NCBI GenBank assembly: GCA_013399305.1
Contig: VXAI01000165.1
Span: forward strand, 390,971-454,970
Origin: Rostratula benghalensis
Taxonomy: Eukaryota > Chordata > Aves > Charadriiformes > Rostratulidae
DNA: 64,000 bases
Direction of reading: 5' to 3'
The position numbers and the translations under genes were made by a program. Below are positions 1 through 62,884 of the stretch, piece after piece. The notes beneath the pieces are model-generated. The model did no database searches and was not told where the DNA came from. It saw nothing but the letters and a program-made list of their open reading frames with translations. Positions within the stretch are counted from its first letter, which is position 1; each line of letters opens with the position of its first letter.

Positions 1-59
1 ACACACACAAAACAAACCAAAAAAACTACCCACAAAACAAATCACCCAACCCAACAATC

Positions 60-351
60 TTGGGCACTAGAGCATGCCCTGAAGTGCCACGTCTACACGG
101 TTCTTAAATACCTCCAGGGTTGGTGACTCCACCACCTCTGTGGGCAAGCTGCTCCAGTGCCTGACCACCCTCTCAGTAAAGTAATTTCTCCTTATATCTA
201 ATCCAAACCTCCCCTGCCACAACTTCATACCATTAAAAAAAGTGTTCAAGTGTAAAATAAGGGCAGATGTGGTGTGGTGCTGGCACAACCCAGAAAGTTG
301 GGACGGCAGTAAATCCCAGCCTGGGCTGGGATACAAAGAGTTGATTAACAA
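60..351 (-). mobile_element. CR1 LINE fragment
   Basis: Reverse-complement CR1 3' region. In the minus frame the typical C-terminal CR1 phrase [17 protein letters not shown] is seen, followed by SLP-EVV and LEVFK-type residues. It is truncated at the 5' end and lies in intron 16 of MYO7A. CA/AAC-rich simple sequence occupies bases 1-59. Confidence 0.85.
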
Positions 352-2232
352 AGAGTTGCTGCCGGGGTGTTATTCATCTACCCTCCTTCAGCTGCCTAAA
401 ATGTGAACACCTGTGCATGTACAGATGTGAGCGTCAAAAATGGGAGTCATCTAGGCTCTCCCTTAAGCGAGGGAGGAGAGATGGGTATGTACCTGTACTT
501 CAGTTATCCATGCATCTCAGATGCTTCTCCTGGGACAGGTACATCTGCCCTATGGACACATCTATCCCCCCATCCTTGGAGAGAATTTGTTGATTAGCTC
601 ATAGCAGCCACTTGAGGGTGAAAGTGGCTGGAGTGATATAAGACAGATCCTGATCCCAGGAGGAAAAGGCAGAATGTAGCACCACCTAGATTTGGTCTCA
701 AGCTCTCCTTATCTACAGTTGGTATTGGACAGTGGGGACAAGAAAGGTGTAGAGGAAAGAGAAGTGTGTTCTTCTCTCTCCCCCTGCCATTAAGCAAAAG
801 GATAGGTGGTCTGTAGGGCGAGGCCATTGCTTATATGAGAAACTGTGAGCTTCCTGGCACCAGGGTCTGATGAGGCACCCATGTTACACACACTGCTGGA
901 GACAATTTTAACTTTCTGTGGATGGTCTGATACCTAATTCATCCCATGTGTTTCTCTCAGACTAATCAAAACAACAGAGCCCTGCTCAGAAACAGCAGCA
1001 TGGGGTGATGTACAGACCCAGAGAACTCCAGCCAGCAGCCTGATGCAAACAATTTTATTTCCTGCTCCCTCCCCACCCCCAAGAACATTTTAGACGGAAG
1101 CAAAGTTTTAAAATAACATAAAGTAACAAACAGTCAGGACTTTCCACTGACCTTTCACTTCCCACTATCCCATTTCCTATCACTATCAGTACACTTTCCT
1201 TCAAAACCAGGGACAGAAACTGAACTCCTGGAAAATGTTCTCTTTTGCAGTCACCCTGCACAGCTCCATGTAGCATTACCTGGGATTCCTCTCCCCCCCC
1301 CTTTGCATTATTAAACCAAGACCAAAAGCAAAATCAGCAAGAAATCACATTTCATATCTTACGGCACTACAGACCCTGTTTCAGCAGTAACTCATCCCAC
1401 TTATTACTTTAATAGGGAGATTAATTCATCTTTGTCTGTTTCTTTCAAACTTACAGCTTTTTTGATGTCCCCCTGAGTGTTTTGTAAATAAATGGGTTGG
1501 ACAAGGACTTGGAGATGAAATAGAGACCTATTATGCAGGGGACAAAATACCAGATCTAATTCCAGTCTCAGAGTCACGGTATTTGGAATAATTTGCTAAA
1601 AACAGTTCAGGGTGTACATCTATTTCTCAGCATCGCCCATATTCTCAAAGAAGGTCTTGCTTTGATCTCAGCTCAGGAGTTGATAATCTCAGATCATACA
1701 TATTGTTAATATTGTTAAATATTAACCCAAAATATTCCATTAACACGCTATTAGGTGCCTTTTTATGCTCACCAAATTCAGGATAAGGGCACAGTAAACC
1801 GCTCTGAGAGAGACACCAAACTTTTTGCCTTGCATCATAGGCACTGAATGTTCACTTAACAGCAAATATAAATTGCAAAACCCCAACCCTTGTACATAAT
1901 TATTTTAAATAAAGCTCTTCCTCCTCAAACAGCATCACTATTAAGATTGGTGAGCAGCTAACAAGGATTGCTAACAGTACCAGGGTCTAATCCTCCAAGG
2001 TTCTGATGATGGAATCGGGGTGTTCACTGTCTGCCTTATCATCACCCTTACCCTTTCCCTGCAAAACTCCCCTTCATGAGGAGCTTGTGGTCAGGGGGAT
2101 TTACACCCCATCTCCTTCTCTTTAATTTGCTCCTTAAACTTTGTCCCCGGAGTGTTCATTGCTTTTGAAGCAACTTTTTGGGAATCAGAGCCAAATAATT
2201 CCTCTCAGCTTTCCTCTGTGCTATTTTTCCTC

Positions 2233-2265
2233 NNNNNNNNNNNNNNNNNNNNNNNNNNNNNNNNN
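2233..2265. other. Assembly gap (33 N)
   Basis: A run of 33 unresolved bases inside intron 16. The A-rich tract that follows at 2303-2340 (16 A then GAAGAAAAA-like units) is the kind of sequence that often breaks assemblies. True gap length is unknown. Confidence 0.99.
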
Positions 2266-2302
2266 CCTGTGCTTTTTAAAATTGTGCTTTCACAATCGGT
2301 GC

Positions 2303-2340
2303 AAAAAAAAAAAAAAAAGAAGAAGAAAAAAGAAAAAAGA
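2303..2340. repeat. A-rich low-complexity tract
   Basis: Sixteen or so A followed by GAAGAAGAAAAAAG-type units, next to the N gap. Simple sequence; no gene signal. Confidence 0.9.
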
Positions 2341-2775
2341 AGGCAATTGAATGGGTGTTCATCACAGGGTGAAACTGGGTGAGATCCCCTGGAAGATCTG
2401 GGGAAGGGGAATCATTTTTAGGAAACATTGAACCCTGCCACAGCACTGAACCCAGTCCTCTACAGCTCAGCCAAAGTCTCTGGTAGGGAGGCACCTATTC
2501 CCTATGGAAATTCAGAGGTATTTCCTATAGAAGAAAGGGCTGCAGGGCAAATTCCTTGGGAAGAAAGGTGGGGGCAGAGCAAAAGTCTGCAAAAAGTTCT
2601 AGGGTGCTGTTGGATTGCAAGGCAAGTGCTCAATTTGGCCAACTCTTTGGTGAGTCTCTTGCTTGTGGATGAGTTTTCTAAGCACCCAGGGTCAATGCTC
2701 CATGGACTCCAGGGCAGAGTGACCCTGACGTCAGTCCCGTACGGCAAGAAACCGGGAGAGGAAAGGAGGACTTAC

Positions 2776-52192
<49,417 letters not shown>

Positions 52193-54235
52193 GGTTCCTG
52201 TATAAACACATCAGCAATCACCAGGAATGGACCTAAACCAGAAGAAATCAGCAATTAATGAACTGACACCCTGATTCATTGATGCCAGCTCAGGAACTGT
52301 CCCAACCCCAAAGGGACAGACGCGGTCCCTAGTCGTGGAAGAGGGCTAGGAGCATTCAAACTCCCAATGCTTTCATAATATTAATTCCAGACAGTGAGAG
52401 ACAATCCTCTAGTACATCCAGATTAATGCCTGCATGGTGGTGAATGAGACCAGGATTGGAGGTTGCTTATGCAAGTAATATTTTGTAAACTAAATCCTAG
52501 AAAGTTAACCAAGGATTAGCCTAACAAACAGACTGACGCTGATTTATTACATGTGTCCTCAGATTCCATGGAATTACTCAAAGCAAAGGTGGAAGAGGGG
52601 AGCCCAGTCCTTACACCCCACAAGACTGCATAGGTTATAATTTTTCTATCAAAAATGCTTTCAGGAGAGGAAAGAAAACACCAAGCCCTGCAACTAATAC
52701 CTGGTTTGGACTGAGTATCTCCACACTCTGCTCCTGCCTGTTGTGCAAATCGTACCTTTGTGTCATTTGCAGATGGATTTTTACACGGGAAACCCTCCTG
52801 CTGCTCCTGGGTTTGTGCTTGCTGGTGTGTGGTACAATTTCATGGTGCTCCCAGCATGAAATGAATTTGTTGTGTATAAGTGAAAAACACTTTCAAGGAA
52901 CTGAATTTCTGCAGCCTTCAGTCTCCAGGTCATATTGCTACATGACAATCAGGAATTCTTATATTTATGATGTAGAACATGTTCCAGTATGGTAAAAACT
53001 CGTCTGCCTTAAAAAGCAGTCGAAAAGGCACTCTGAGGGATATAACCCCCATGAGACACTGGGATGTGAAGGCTCATTGAAGATGATCTTGCAGGATGCA
53101 AGACATTTCTCCTCACAGTGGCAAAGTGGTCCACACTTGCCATACAAAACTCAAGTATTTCATTTGGGGTTTTAGCCATGATTTTTATTTTTCTGCTTTC
53201 CCCTCTAAAAGGACAGCATTTTGGGGGGGGGGATGGGGCTTTCCATCCCTCCTCAATCATCTCCAGGTGAGCTGTCCCAGAGAGACACAATATGGGACAG
53301 ACTCAGTCTTGCAAACAAAAGGAGTGATAATGTCCTGTGCCAGTGTCTCAACACACATTCCTCATGGCAAGGAGAGCCATCTCTCTTCCCCACCAGCAGC
53401 AACTCCACTCATCCCATTCAGTAATGTAGGACTTAACCTTCGGTGCTGATCCTGTGACTGAATTTTCTGTAGCTCCTCAGCTGCAGTGGGAAACACGGAT
53501 GTTTCCATCCTAGCTAGAAAGGCAGGATTTATCTTCATTAACTCCTCGGGGAACTGCAAAGGCATATCCAATTATTCCCCTTTTCCTCACCACACTGCCT
53601 GCACCACCTCTACATTTTTACCGACCACATATTTGAAGGCAGAAAAATATCCCCCTAAAAGCTGTAGGAGTTTGCCATCCAAATGCCCTCACCACCTTAA
53701 TGAAAACATCCAGCTGTTGAAACCATCTCCATGATCCCACTGCATTGCCCAGAAAAGCAACTTAAAAAGTCTTAAAACTAAAAAAGTCCTAAAAGCAGCC
53801 AAGACATCACCATTCACTAGACAAATTTTGGCCACGGCCCATATTTAATGAATTATTTTTGCCTTTTTTAGAGGATAGATGGCTGGCAGAAAATCATGCA
53901 CCCACTTTAATATCTGAAAGGCTGTGAGGCAATTTTCCTAATTCTCTGTTTGAATCTTCTCTGCATGTAGCACATTACATTATTCCTCTTTGCCTTAATT
54001 CTTATGGCCCTGCCAAGTAGTGAGCCCTGAGACAGACTGCCTGGGGATGCTGACGAGTCTCCTCCAGTGGGAACAGTCAGTGAATTCTTGGCTTGGCTCA
54101 GAGCAGGCACTGGGTGAGGTTCTCCAGAGCTCCTTCCCAGGTCTGTAACATAACAATCATAGGAGCAGTGATGAACACTGGGTTGCATTGCAGCCGGAGT
54201 TCCTTGACTGAAGGACATCTCCAATGGACAAGCCA

Positions 54236-54330
54236 TCATAGAATCATAGAACAGCTAGAGTTGGAAGGGACCTTAAAGAGCATCAAGCTCCAAACCTCCT
54301 GACATGGGCAGGGACACCTCCTGCTAGTAG
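54236..54330 (-). mobile_element. CR1 3' tail fragment
   Basis: Reverse-complement CR1: catagaatcatagaacagct, agttggaagggaccttaaag and acatgggcagggacacctcc. About 95 bp. Confidence 0.9.
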
Positions 54331-54437
54331 TCATCTTGTAGTTCCTTGCCTCAGTTTTCCCTCTCAAAAAATGGAGATTTCACCCATCAAGGGAGCTCCT
54401 AAGCATTCCAGTCATTATAGATTTGCCTGCTAATCAG

Positions 54438-54800
54438 TCAAATGGCCTGGGTAAGATTGTCCCATTGTGTGTCTGTGTTGCAAAAGCCATGCACAGGGGA
54501 TCTCTTCCTGCAGACTGGGCTAAAGAACCAGTTCAAGTCCCAGAACTGCTCCTTCAGCTGTTCGTCCTGCTTTTGCTGTAGTAAAGCACTGCCACATGGT
54601 TGGCTCAGCTCCGGCATGAAAACTGCCCTGTACATGGGCATCCTGCTTAGCCCAGCCTGTGGTGATACTGGAAAGGCGTTGTGCCAGGCTTGGCAGAGTA
54701 TTTCATACCCAGCACAGTCTGCTTTTAAGCAGGACTTTGGTACCCAGAGCCTGTTGTGCTTGGTTGTTGGTTTGTTTTTAAACATTTTCTGAAGGTCCAT
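54438..54800. other. About 350 bp open on both strands, unrecognised
   Basis: A minus frame of 120 codons (54438-54800) and a plus frame of 116 codons (54442-54792) overlap almost completely. Neither product is recognisable. Splice signals or a promoter were not identified. Confidence 0.2.
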
Positions 54801-55842
54801 CCTTCAGCTCAAGCCACCAGGACTGCTCTTGTTCAATGCTTTGTAAGTTCCCTCAGAATGATGTTGCAAGGGTTGTACACGACCGGCAGCCAGCTCTCCC
54901 CAGCACCTTTCTCAGCAGGAAAACCTCAAAAAGGAAGGGCAGGGGGAGAGGTAGACAGTTCTCTGTTCTTCCCACAGGGATCAGCAAAAAGGATTGGGCT
55001 TGTCTGAGCACCAGGGAGATCAGCTGCCCGCTAATTCATGGGAGCACTGGTGGAATGAACTGGCCACCTGGACCCTCCTTGCTGGCAAGACTTAATTCCC
55101 ACCTTCATCTCCTATGTGAAGTTCTACAGATGCTTGTGCTATGGAAAATGAGTTGGGCTAAACAAAATGTACCCAACACCTCTCCCTAAATCACATAACA
55201 CAACAGCACAAAGGCACCCTTCTGGAAAGCATATTTTGTAAATTTGATTCATTTTGTAGTTTTCTGGGCGTCACTAGCTGAGCATCATCTGAACAGAGCA
55301 TCTGAGGGAAGCAGTGGGGTAAGGTAAGGCTGAGGGGGCTAAAAGATCCCTTAAACTCCTTGTGAAGGCAAAGAGGTGTGTGATAGGGAACTATACATGC
55401 AAATTGCTTGCATGCAGTGGTCAGCAGAAGTCAAGGAGTGCTTCAGTACAAGGTCTCCACCACAACGACCTTTCCCCTGGCTTTCTTGCTGGTTCTGAAA
55501 AGACTCCAAATGCAAGAGGAACACAAAAGAGTTTAAGGGAGAAAGCCAGAGGAACCTGGATGAAGCCATTATCCTGCTGTTGCAAAGAAGGGGGTTGCTA
55601 CTCTAATCTGTTTAACTGGCATTTCTCTGCTCCTTGTTGGCACTTCAAGACCAGAGTCCAACCACATGACCAGCCATACCTCCTGGGGGTTTGCTCCGCA
55701 GTGCTAATCCTCCAGAGCCAACGCTCTCATTAAGCACTGGTTAGGAGAAATTCAGGTATTTAATTCTAAATGCAAATTCTGTTCCTTTCTCCTGAAGTTC
55801 CACATCCCACGTGATTTTCCTGTCTGCAAATGCAGCGAAGAA

Positions 55843-55870
55843 GATGAATAATTAATTTATGGGTTAATTG
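55843..55870. promoter_or_regulatory. AT-rich homeodomain/POU-type site cluster (candidate)
   Basis: The segment reads gatgaataattaatttatgg then gttaattg. It contains ATAATTAAT, which fits the known POU4-class binding consensus, and a second TTAATTG core. A CACGTG E-box lies 30 bp to the left (55808-55813). It is 3.6 kb upstream of the ATG exon. Function is inferred only. Confidence 0.25.
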
Positions 55871-58077
55871 CACTCACATGCAATGACAGCCTGTCCCCTT
55901 CTGCACCCAGCTTGGTGTAGACCCTGTCTTTTGGAGAACACCCTGGGCATTTAACAGTGTGGAAAAAAAAAAAAAAAGAGAGGTGGCTGTTCATTCACTG
56001 CCTTATGTCCCTTTCACTTGAATTATGGAGATGTAATATATCACCTTAACTGAGCAAAGAGATTTAACACCCTGATGCTCTCTGGACACTGCTGCTTTCA
56101 CCTTCTGCCCTCCAGCAAGGATCTGAGAAGAACTAAAGATTTTGCAATGTATTTTACTGTTCATCTGAGAAATGGTGAATAAAAAGGTCAGACCTACACC
56201 CTTGGAGGCAAGTGCCTTTGTCCTTACCAAAACTGGGATTTATATCAGGAATTAAAACAATGGCTCTTGAGTGAGGTTAAACCAACAAACCCATATTTGA
56301 GATCTCCAAACACTGAACGTGTATGACAGCGGGAAGAGAGGAAGGTGGCAATGTCACTACGTACCACCCCTACTCTGTCCTGCTGGAAGTGGGCTTGCTT
56401 GGGAAGCTGGCTTGTATTTTTGCATCTTCCTAGAGCCCTGAGTCAGAACCAGGGCTTTGAGGTCAGAAGATATTAGTCTGAACACGGCAGCCATCCATCT
56501 TCTTCTTGGCTAACTAGTGCTTTCCCTGCTAGCTTGATTAACAAGCAAGCTCTCAACACAGACAACCCACTGCTTCTCTGGGTAATTACCTCCAAAGGTC
56601 AAATCATCCTTAATGTTTAAAATGAAGTAAGCATCTTCTCCTCATCTGCATTTGATTTCAGCTTCCCAACTGAGGTCAGTCATACCTTACCAACCACAAC
56701 TGACCCCACAGATGCCCCATTGCTGCACCTCCACTTCCCTCATGTCAGGGTCTCATGCACCACTTGGCTTGGAGTGGTGACAAGGACATGGAACGGAGTA
56801 AGGCCAAGGTGATACACCCTGTCTGGAAGACTCTGCAAGAGTCAGGGGTCCTTGCTTTGATATCAGGCTGTGCCCTCTTCATGGTGTGACCTGTGTCTAC
56901 CGGTTTGTCCGAGCTTCAACATCTGGTATCTGTGCCTGGGAAGGCATTTACAGCCTATTCCATCAGTTCTCTGTTTTCCAGTGAACTGAACACTCACAGT
57001 GAGAACTTCAGATCACTTGCCATGGTTTCTGAGGCCATCTTGGATAAATCTTAGGTGCATCTGATTTCCTGCCTGGGACATCCCTGTCTCCTTAAGCTGC
57101 AGCCTCTCATTTTGTTTCCTTTTCTGCATTAAAAATGAGTTAATCCATCTGCTCAGGTTTGCCCTAAAAGCTCTTGTGAAGGTTGGCTGTTTAGGACTTC
57201 CTGAGAGGTAGGTGACTCCACCTTGGTGGAGGAGTGCCCAAACTTTGTGTCTCACTAGGTGAGTGCTTCAGCTACTGGGATGTTGCTTAGAACAGGAACA
57301 TCTGCCCTGTCTGAGCTTTGGACTGAAATGTTCATGGCAATGGCCATTCACTCACACCTTCCTTGCCTGTGGCACAAATATCTTCATTCTCATAAAGAAG
57401 AAATAATAATTTTTAACTCCTCCAGTTCTGGTTACATGGAGAGTAAAATCCAGATTTCTGACTTGGCTACCCATCCCCTCATTTGAAGTGGGGAAAAGAT
57501 GCATTCCCCTTCAAAGCGACAGCATTGCCCTTAATGCCAAGGGAACGGGAGGTCACACAGAAGATTTGCTGATTTTTCCACTCATGGGATGGCACTCCCT
57601 GAGTTTTCACATTTAGGAGACTCTTGCGAGGGAGATGTGGGGACACAGCAAGCACAACCTGGCCGGCACGCTGCCTGCCACCGTGCTGAGAGAGTTCCCC
57701 TTGTTTATGCCTTAATTCCTGCCTCCACACGGACAGATCAGCTTGAGGTCACGCTGACGGGTGACGTGAGGAATGCGAGGAAGCTCTCACCTCAGCAAGG
57801 CAGGTCACAACGGCAATAAGGTGCATAAAACATTAGAATTACCATTTTTCATGTGACAGGCACCACATCTGTGACACAGCCTGCCTGAAGGCTCTGCATG
57901 CCCCAGGGGGTGACCAGCGCGGTGTGTTTTCCCGGAAAAACTCCAATCCAGGTTCACTGAAAGTCAAGAACAGCTTTTCCTACAGCCTTTGGATCAGACC
58001 TTGGGTTGCCACCAGATATCCAGCGAATGCTGGACTCAGGAGACAGAGGACTAACTGGTTTGAAAAAGAGGTGCATT

Positions 58078-58490
58078 TCATAGAATCATCAAATTGTTCA
58101 GGTTGGAAGGGACCTTTCAGATAATCAAGTCCAACCATCAACCTAACACCGCCAAAACCATCACTGAACCATGTCCCTCAGCACCATCTCTGCCTGGCTT
58201 TTAAAGCCCTCCAGGGGTGGCGATTCCACCACTTCCCTGGGCAGCCTCTTCCAATGCTTGATAACCCTTTTGATGAAGACATTTTTCCTGATATCCATCC
58301 TAAACCTCCCCTGGCACAACTTGAGACCATTCCCTCTTATCCTATCACCCGTTCCTTGGGAGAAGAGACTGACCCCCCGGCTAGACCCTCCTTTCAGGGA
58401 GTTGTAGATAGTGAGAAGGTCTCCCCTCAGCCCCTTTTTCCAGGTTGAACAACCCCAGTTCCTTCAGCTGCTCCTCATAAGACTTGTGAT
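58078..58490 (-). mobile_element. CR1 LINE 3' fragment
   Basis: Starts ttcatagaatcatcaaattg, ggttggaagggacctttcag, then ccaggggtggcgattccacc, ccctggcacaacttgagacc and ccagttccttcagctgctcc. About 410 bp. Confidence 0.92.
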
Positions 58491-58899
58491 TTTTGGTGTA
58501 AAGAATTACCTCTCCCATCAGCTGTGGGTCCAGCTGCCTGGACAATTGAGAGAGAAAAAGAGATACGACGAGTGCTACAACCTGACACATCAAGGTATAG
58601 GTGACAGTGAGAGGTAAAGATCTATCATGAAGCCCTGCATCCTCAGAAAGACTCCTCAGTGTCTATCCCAGGATGCCACACTGCAACCAAACAACAGCCT
58701 GCAAGGGCTTTTTTAGGGAACATGCAGAATTTTCTCTAGCTATCCCTGCAGTGCTCAGCCTTTCGTAACGAGAGCCACAGGATTAGGTACTAATTAGATT
58801 TGAGGGTACTCCCATCGGGCTTCTCCTTCTGGTGGGCGGATGCTATTTCCAGGGAGGACCTGGTAGTTTGTTGTTTGGTTGTGGTTTGGTTTGTTTTTC

Positions 58900-58914
58900 T
58901 TTTTTTTTTTTTTC
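58900..58914. repeat. Poly-T tract
   Basis: About 15 T after a GTTTGGTTTG-rich stretch; another T run lies at 59158-59169. Confidence 0.85.
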
Positions 58915-60094
58915 CAAAATGGATGTTCCAGATACCCTGCGGATTTGGGATCTATGAACCCACAAACATTCCAGCTACTTGCAGCAAAACCAGCCTTTCC
59001 TACACAGAAGAACACGGCCAACCTGCTAATCAATTAGCCAATAACTAGAAAGATAAAAGACTGCTGCAGGCGCCAAGGTGACTTACTGCAGTCAAACAGC
59101 CCAGGGTGGGAGTAGCCTTGATACTTTGGATTTCTCTATGTGCATTAGGGTGGGTTGTTTTTTTTTTTCATGTAAGTAGCTGAAGGAAGAAAGTGCAGTG
59201 CTAATGCACACTGCAGCCTGTCATTCTGCAAGTGCAACTGAAACCCTGGGAAATGATGCTCGTAACTGAAACCACCATAAATAGGGTGTAATCTACTCAG
59301 CAGGAGTGACAGAGTGGTGTCAGGGGTTGTGAGGTAGGTAAAGTTTCCAGCCAAAGCCTTCAGTACCCAAAATCAGAGCCTGATTTTAAACAGAGCTCAG
59401 GCAGAATGGAAAGCTTCTGAAAAATCTGCTTTCTCCCTGAAAACTGAGCACTTAAACTATGTCCTGAGCTCTCCCCGTTGGTCAGGTTGGCTATGGATCA
59501 GCTAAAAATGTAAATGCTGCTGTTTCTCCTGACCCATCTAAAAAAACACCTGACTGGCCAGACCCCCAGCAATATGAAACACCTGACTTCAGTGCAACTG
59601 TGATGATTTCCACAAGCTGAGAACTGAGGTGCCATGAAATGCCAAGATCTCTCTGGAGACTGGGTGTGGAGGAGGGTTTTTAAAAGACAGCATGTGAAAG
59701 GAATGTGATCCTCGGTGCCTTCCTCCACCAGGACCTGCAGACATTACTCACAGCCTCTGCTGACAGCTCCAGGCTTTGCAAAGCATCACACCAGTCCGGA
59801 TACTCAACTCCAGTTGCAGGATCTCAGAGCTTGGCTGGTCCTCTGTGTGTCGGTACCCATCTCCTGACAGAGTGACCCAAATTCTTCCATATTTCAGATT
59901 AGGACAAGGTAGAGAATTTCCCAGTGAGGCTGACACCACATGTGTGTTGAGCTATACTGAGGGGTGGAAGCATGAAATGCTCTGAGCTGACACCACATTT
60001 TCACAGGATAGGTCTCATGGTATTAAAAGAAAGATAACCCTGAAACGCTACAGGAGTGAGGATGTGATTTTAAACAGAGCTCAAGACAAAAGCT

Positions 60095-60512
60095 TCATTT
60101 GGGCCACAAAGATGATCTGAGGGCTGGAGCACCTCTCCTTCTCCATTTTCTCCAGGCTGAGAAAGTTGGGGAAGTTCAGCCTAGAGAAGAGAAGACTCCA
60201 TGGAGACCTTATAGCAGCCTTCCAGTACCTAAAGGGGCTACAAGAGAGATGGGGAGGGACTCCTGATCAGGGAGTTTTAGATTGGATATCAGGAAACAAT
60301 TCTTTCCTGTGAGGGTGGCAAGGCACTGGAACAGGTTGCCCAGAGAACTTGTGGATGTCCCATCCCTGGAGGTGTTCAAGGCCACATCAGACAGTGCTTT
60401 GAGCAATCTGGTCTAGTGGGAGGTGTCCCTGCCCATGGCAGGGGGGTTGGAATGCACGGATATTTAGGGTCCCTTCCAACCCAAACCATTCTATGATTTT
60501 ATGATTCTAAAG
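60095..60512 (+). mobile_element. CR1 LINE 3' fragment
   Basis: Reads gggccacaaagatgatctga, ctagagaagagaagactcca, gggtggcaaggcactggaac and the tail ccaaaccattctatgatttt atgattct. About 415 bp with an internal deletion before the ggatatcagg stretch. Confidence 0.92.
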
Positions 60513-62315
60513 CCTCTGCAAACCCTCTGACAGGTTTGCTACCTAGGAATGGTGTGAAGCAAAGCCCAAGCATTTCTTTGCTTCATCCTGGCCACAGTCA
60601 CAAATCACAAAGGAGCTGGGAGTCAGTATTGGTGTCACTGGTGTTTATCCACATGAGACTGGGGACCATGAAGTAATACAGCAGCATGCAAATCCTGAAT
60701 TGGGAGTTCATAATTACACAGCCCTGTGTGGCTTCCAGCACCTATTTGGCACACATCGTCCTCTCACCAGTGACAACGTTGTCTTTGTGGTTCTCAATCT
60801 TTATTGTGTGCTCTAAGTCCCATCTGACACTCAAACTGGAACTGAACTGTTCAGATGCAGACACAGCATTTTATCCAGTCAACCAAGATCACCTCCAGGA
60901 CTATGGGGACAAGCACGTGCCTCCAATAACCCAATCACTCAGTTTGTTGGAGAAGCCAGAATTATTTCTCACTATTGACTACCGAGGGAGCTTGAGATGA
61001 CTGCTTTCACATGGATGTCTCCTCATTTATCCCATTCCTGTGCTCCCTGAGCAGCTGGGAATGTCCAGCAGACCACTTAGCTGACTCTATAGGACTGGTT
61101 TGGCCCTCAACCAACCAGTTGAAGGCACCTGGTAGCAGTACCACTGAGAAAGACACCCCATCCGAATGAGTCCCAGACAAAAAGGCTTCATTAGAGCAAG
61201 AACCCACAGAAAACTCCCTCCTCTGGAAAATCAGAGAATCAATACGTAGCCTCTGTTCATCTGAGCGTACTCAGGAAACCAGCATCAATTTTTTAAGCCT
61301 CCAGCAGGAAGTTCAATAGATTTGCCCTGCATTCAATCCCCACCCCCGAAAAGCCCGGCAGGTAGAGAAGCTGAACAAAAGACCTGACCTTTTCTCCCTC
61401 CCTGTGCTTTCACGTAGCCAGAGCAGAACAATGGACCATGGTGGCATCTGATCCCTGCTCGGTGCAGCCTCCCAAAGAGGGCAATTTCCCTTTGTGCAAC
61501 AGCCTCTACCAGTGACCGACTATTTTTCAACACCCACGATAATTAATCAAATAAAGTATCCTTTTGCAAAACGGTCTGGTTTAATTTCAACATAACCCTG
61601 AACTAGCTGAGCAAAATGTAGAACTCACAGGTTGAACAAATGTGTTTGAAATCTGGTTTTGTCTCTTCTTTATCTATCCACAGGTGAACTCCCAGTCTTG
61701 CTAGTGTTTACAGGTGGAGGCTGGCACATGACAAGAACAAATTAGAAATGAGGTCTGTATTTGAAACTGAGGGTGATTTAACACATGAACATGCTCCCAA
61801 GACTCCCCTTCTTGGAGCAGAGCTGTCCTGCACGGTGCTGGGCTGTACTGGAAGTCCCCTTGCTGGTCCTGAGCACACTGGGATGCCTACACAGCCCTGT
61901 GCCAAGGTCAGAGTTCAGATTCTGCCCACCCATGCTCGGAAAACCACAAGTAGCCTGGGCTGAGCAGACCAACAAGTGTTGGTTGGGTAACCATGGACCT
62001 GCTCTTTTGTGGGCTGCTCAACTCCTGCCACTGACAGAACAAAGTACACACACAGACTGCTTTACTTCAGACTGATGTGATTTACAACTCATGCATAAGA
62101 TTTAGTGGAGATTCATGTGTGGTATGTCCTGTTTGGGGCTGAGTTCAGGAGGCAGCAACCTTCTTGGCCATCTGGGCTCTGCCAGCCCAGCAGCTGAACC
62201 ACAGGCATTAGCCTCAGCTCAGATGGAGGTTGATCCTTCGGTTGTGATGCTCAGGCAGCTACAAAACTGCATCTATAATCTGAGAACAACTCCATAAAGA
62301 ACCAAGTTAAGTTGT

Positions 62316-62375
62316 TTATATACCCTATATATAATTTTATATATATATATATATGTAATTTTATATATATATATT
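62316..62375. repeat. AT-rich microsatellite
   Basis: Tandem TA units arranged as two related blocks of the form TAATTTTATATATATAT. Likely length-variable. Confidence 0.95.
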
Positions 62376-62884
62376 CCCTAGATATACACTCTGGCCAATT
62401 CTGTATTACTGGCTCCAGTTAGGAATAATGTTACGAAGAATTTTGGACTGGGTCATCCCCTTGGCCCTCCAACTTTTCTATCTCATGAATCTACAAGGCC
62501 ACAGGCGTTGTTCCAAGACAGAGTGCAGGAGAAATAGCACTACACCCATTGCAGGCTGGGACCAGGGCCCCAAAATGAAATTTATGGGGCATTCAGTGAT
62601 TTCTCCCACTGATGCTTGTTCCTGAAGTGATTCCAGAGAGATTTAGGTACTTGAGCTCTTTCTAAGTCCCACAAAGTGTGCTCTAGATGATCCACCCCCA
62701 CCCAGACATTGTATGGCACAGGTAAGATCTGAATGCTGGACTAATCTCAGTCCAATAACTTAATTAATAAGATACTGTTGGGTTGGGTTTTGCTTTGCAA
62801 TAGAAAGGTTCATTAAGAGTCTTTACTGCAGCCACTGTTTTAATAATCACTCCAGCTAGCTCTTACACTGTTATTCCCTCATGA

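Larger units (their letters stand above)
1..2775. other. MYO7A intron 16 (partial)
   Basis: Downstream of exon 16. Holds one CR1 fragment (60-351), the N gap and an A-rich tract. No open frame resembling the next MYO7A exon or any other gene was seen. Confidence 0.85.

Noticed and set aside
57589..57819. A slightly GC-rich stretch with a 76-codon plus frame as a possible exon
   Set aside because: No recognisable protein similarity and no convincing splice pair; treated as unique non-coding sequence.
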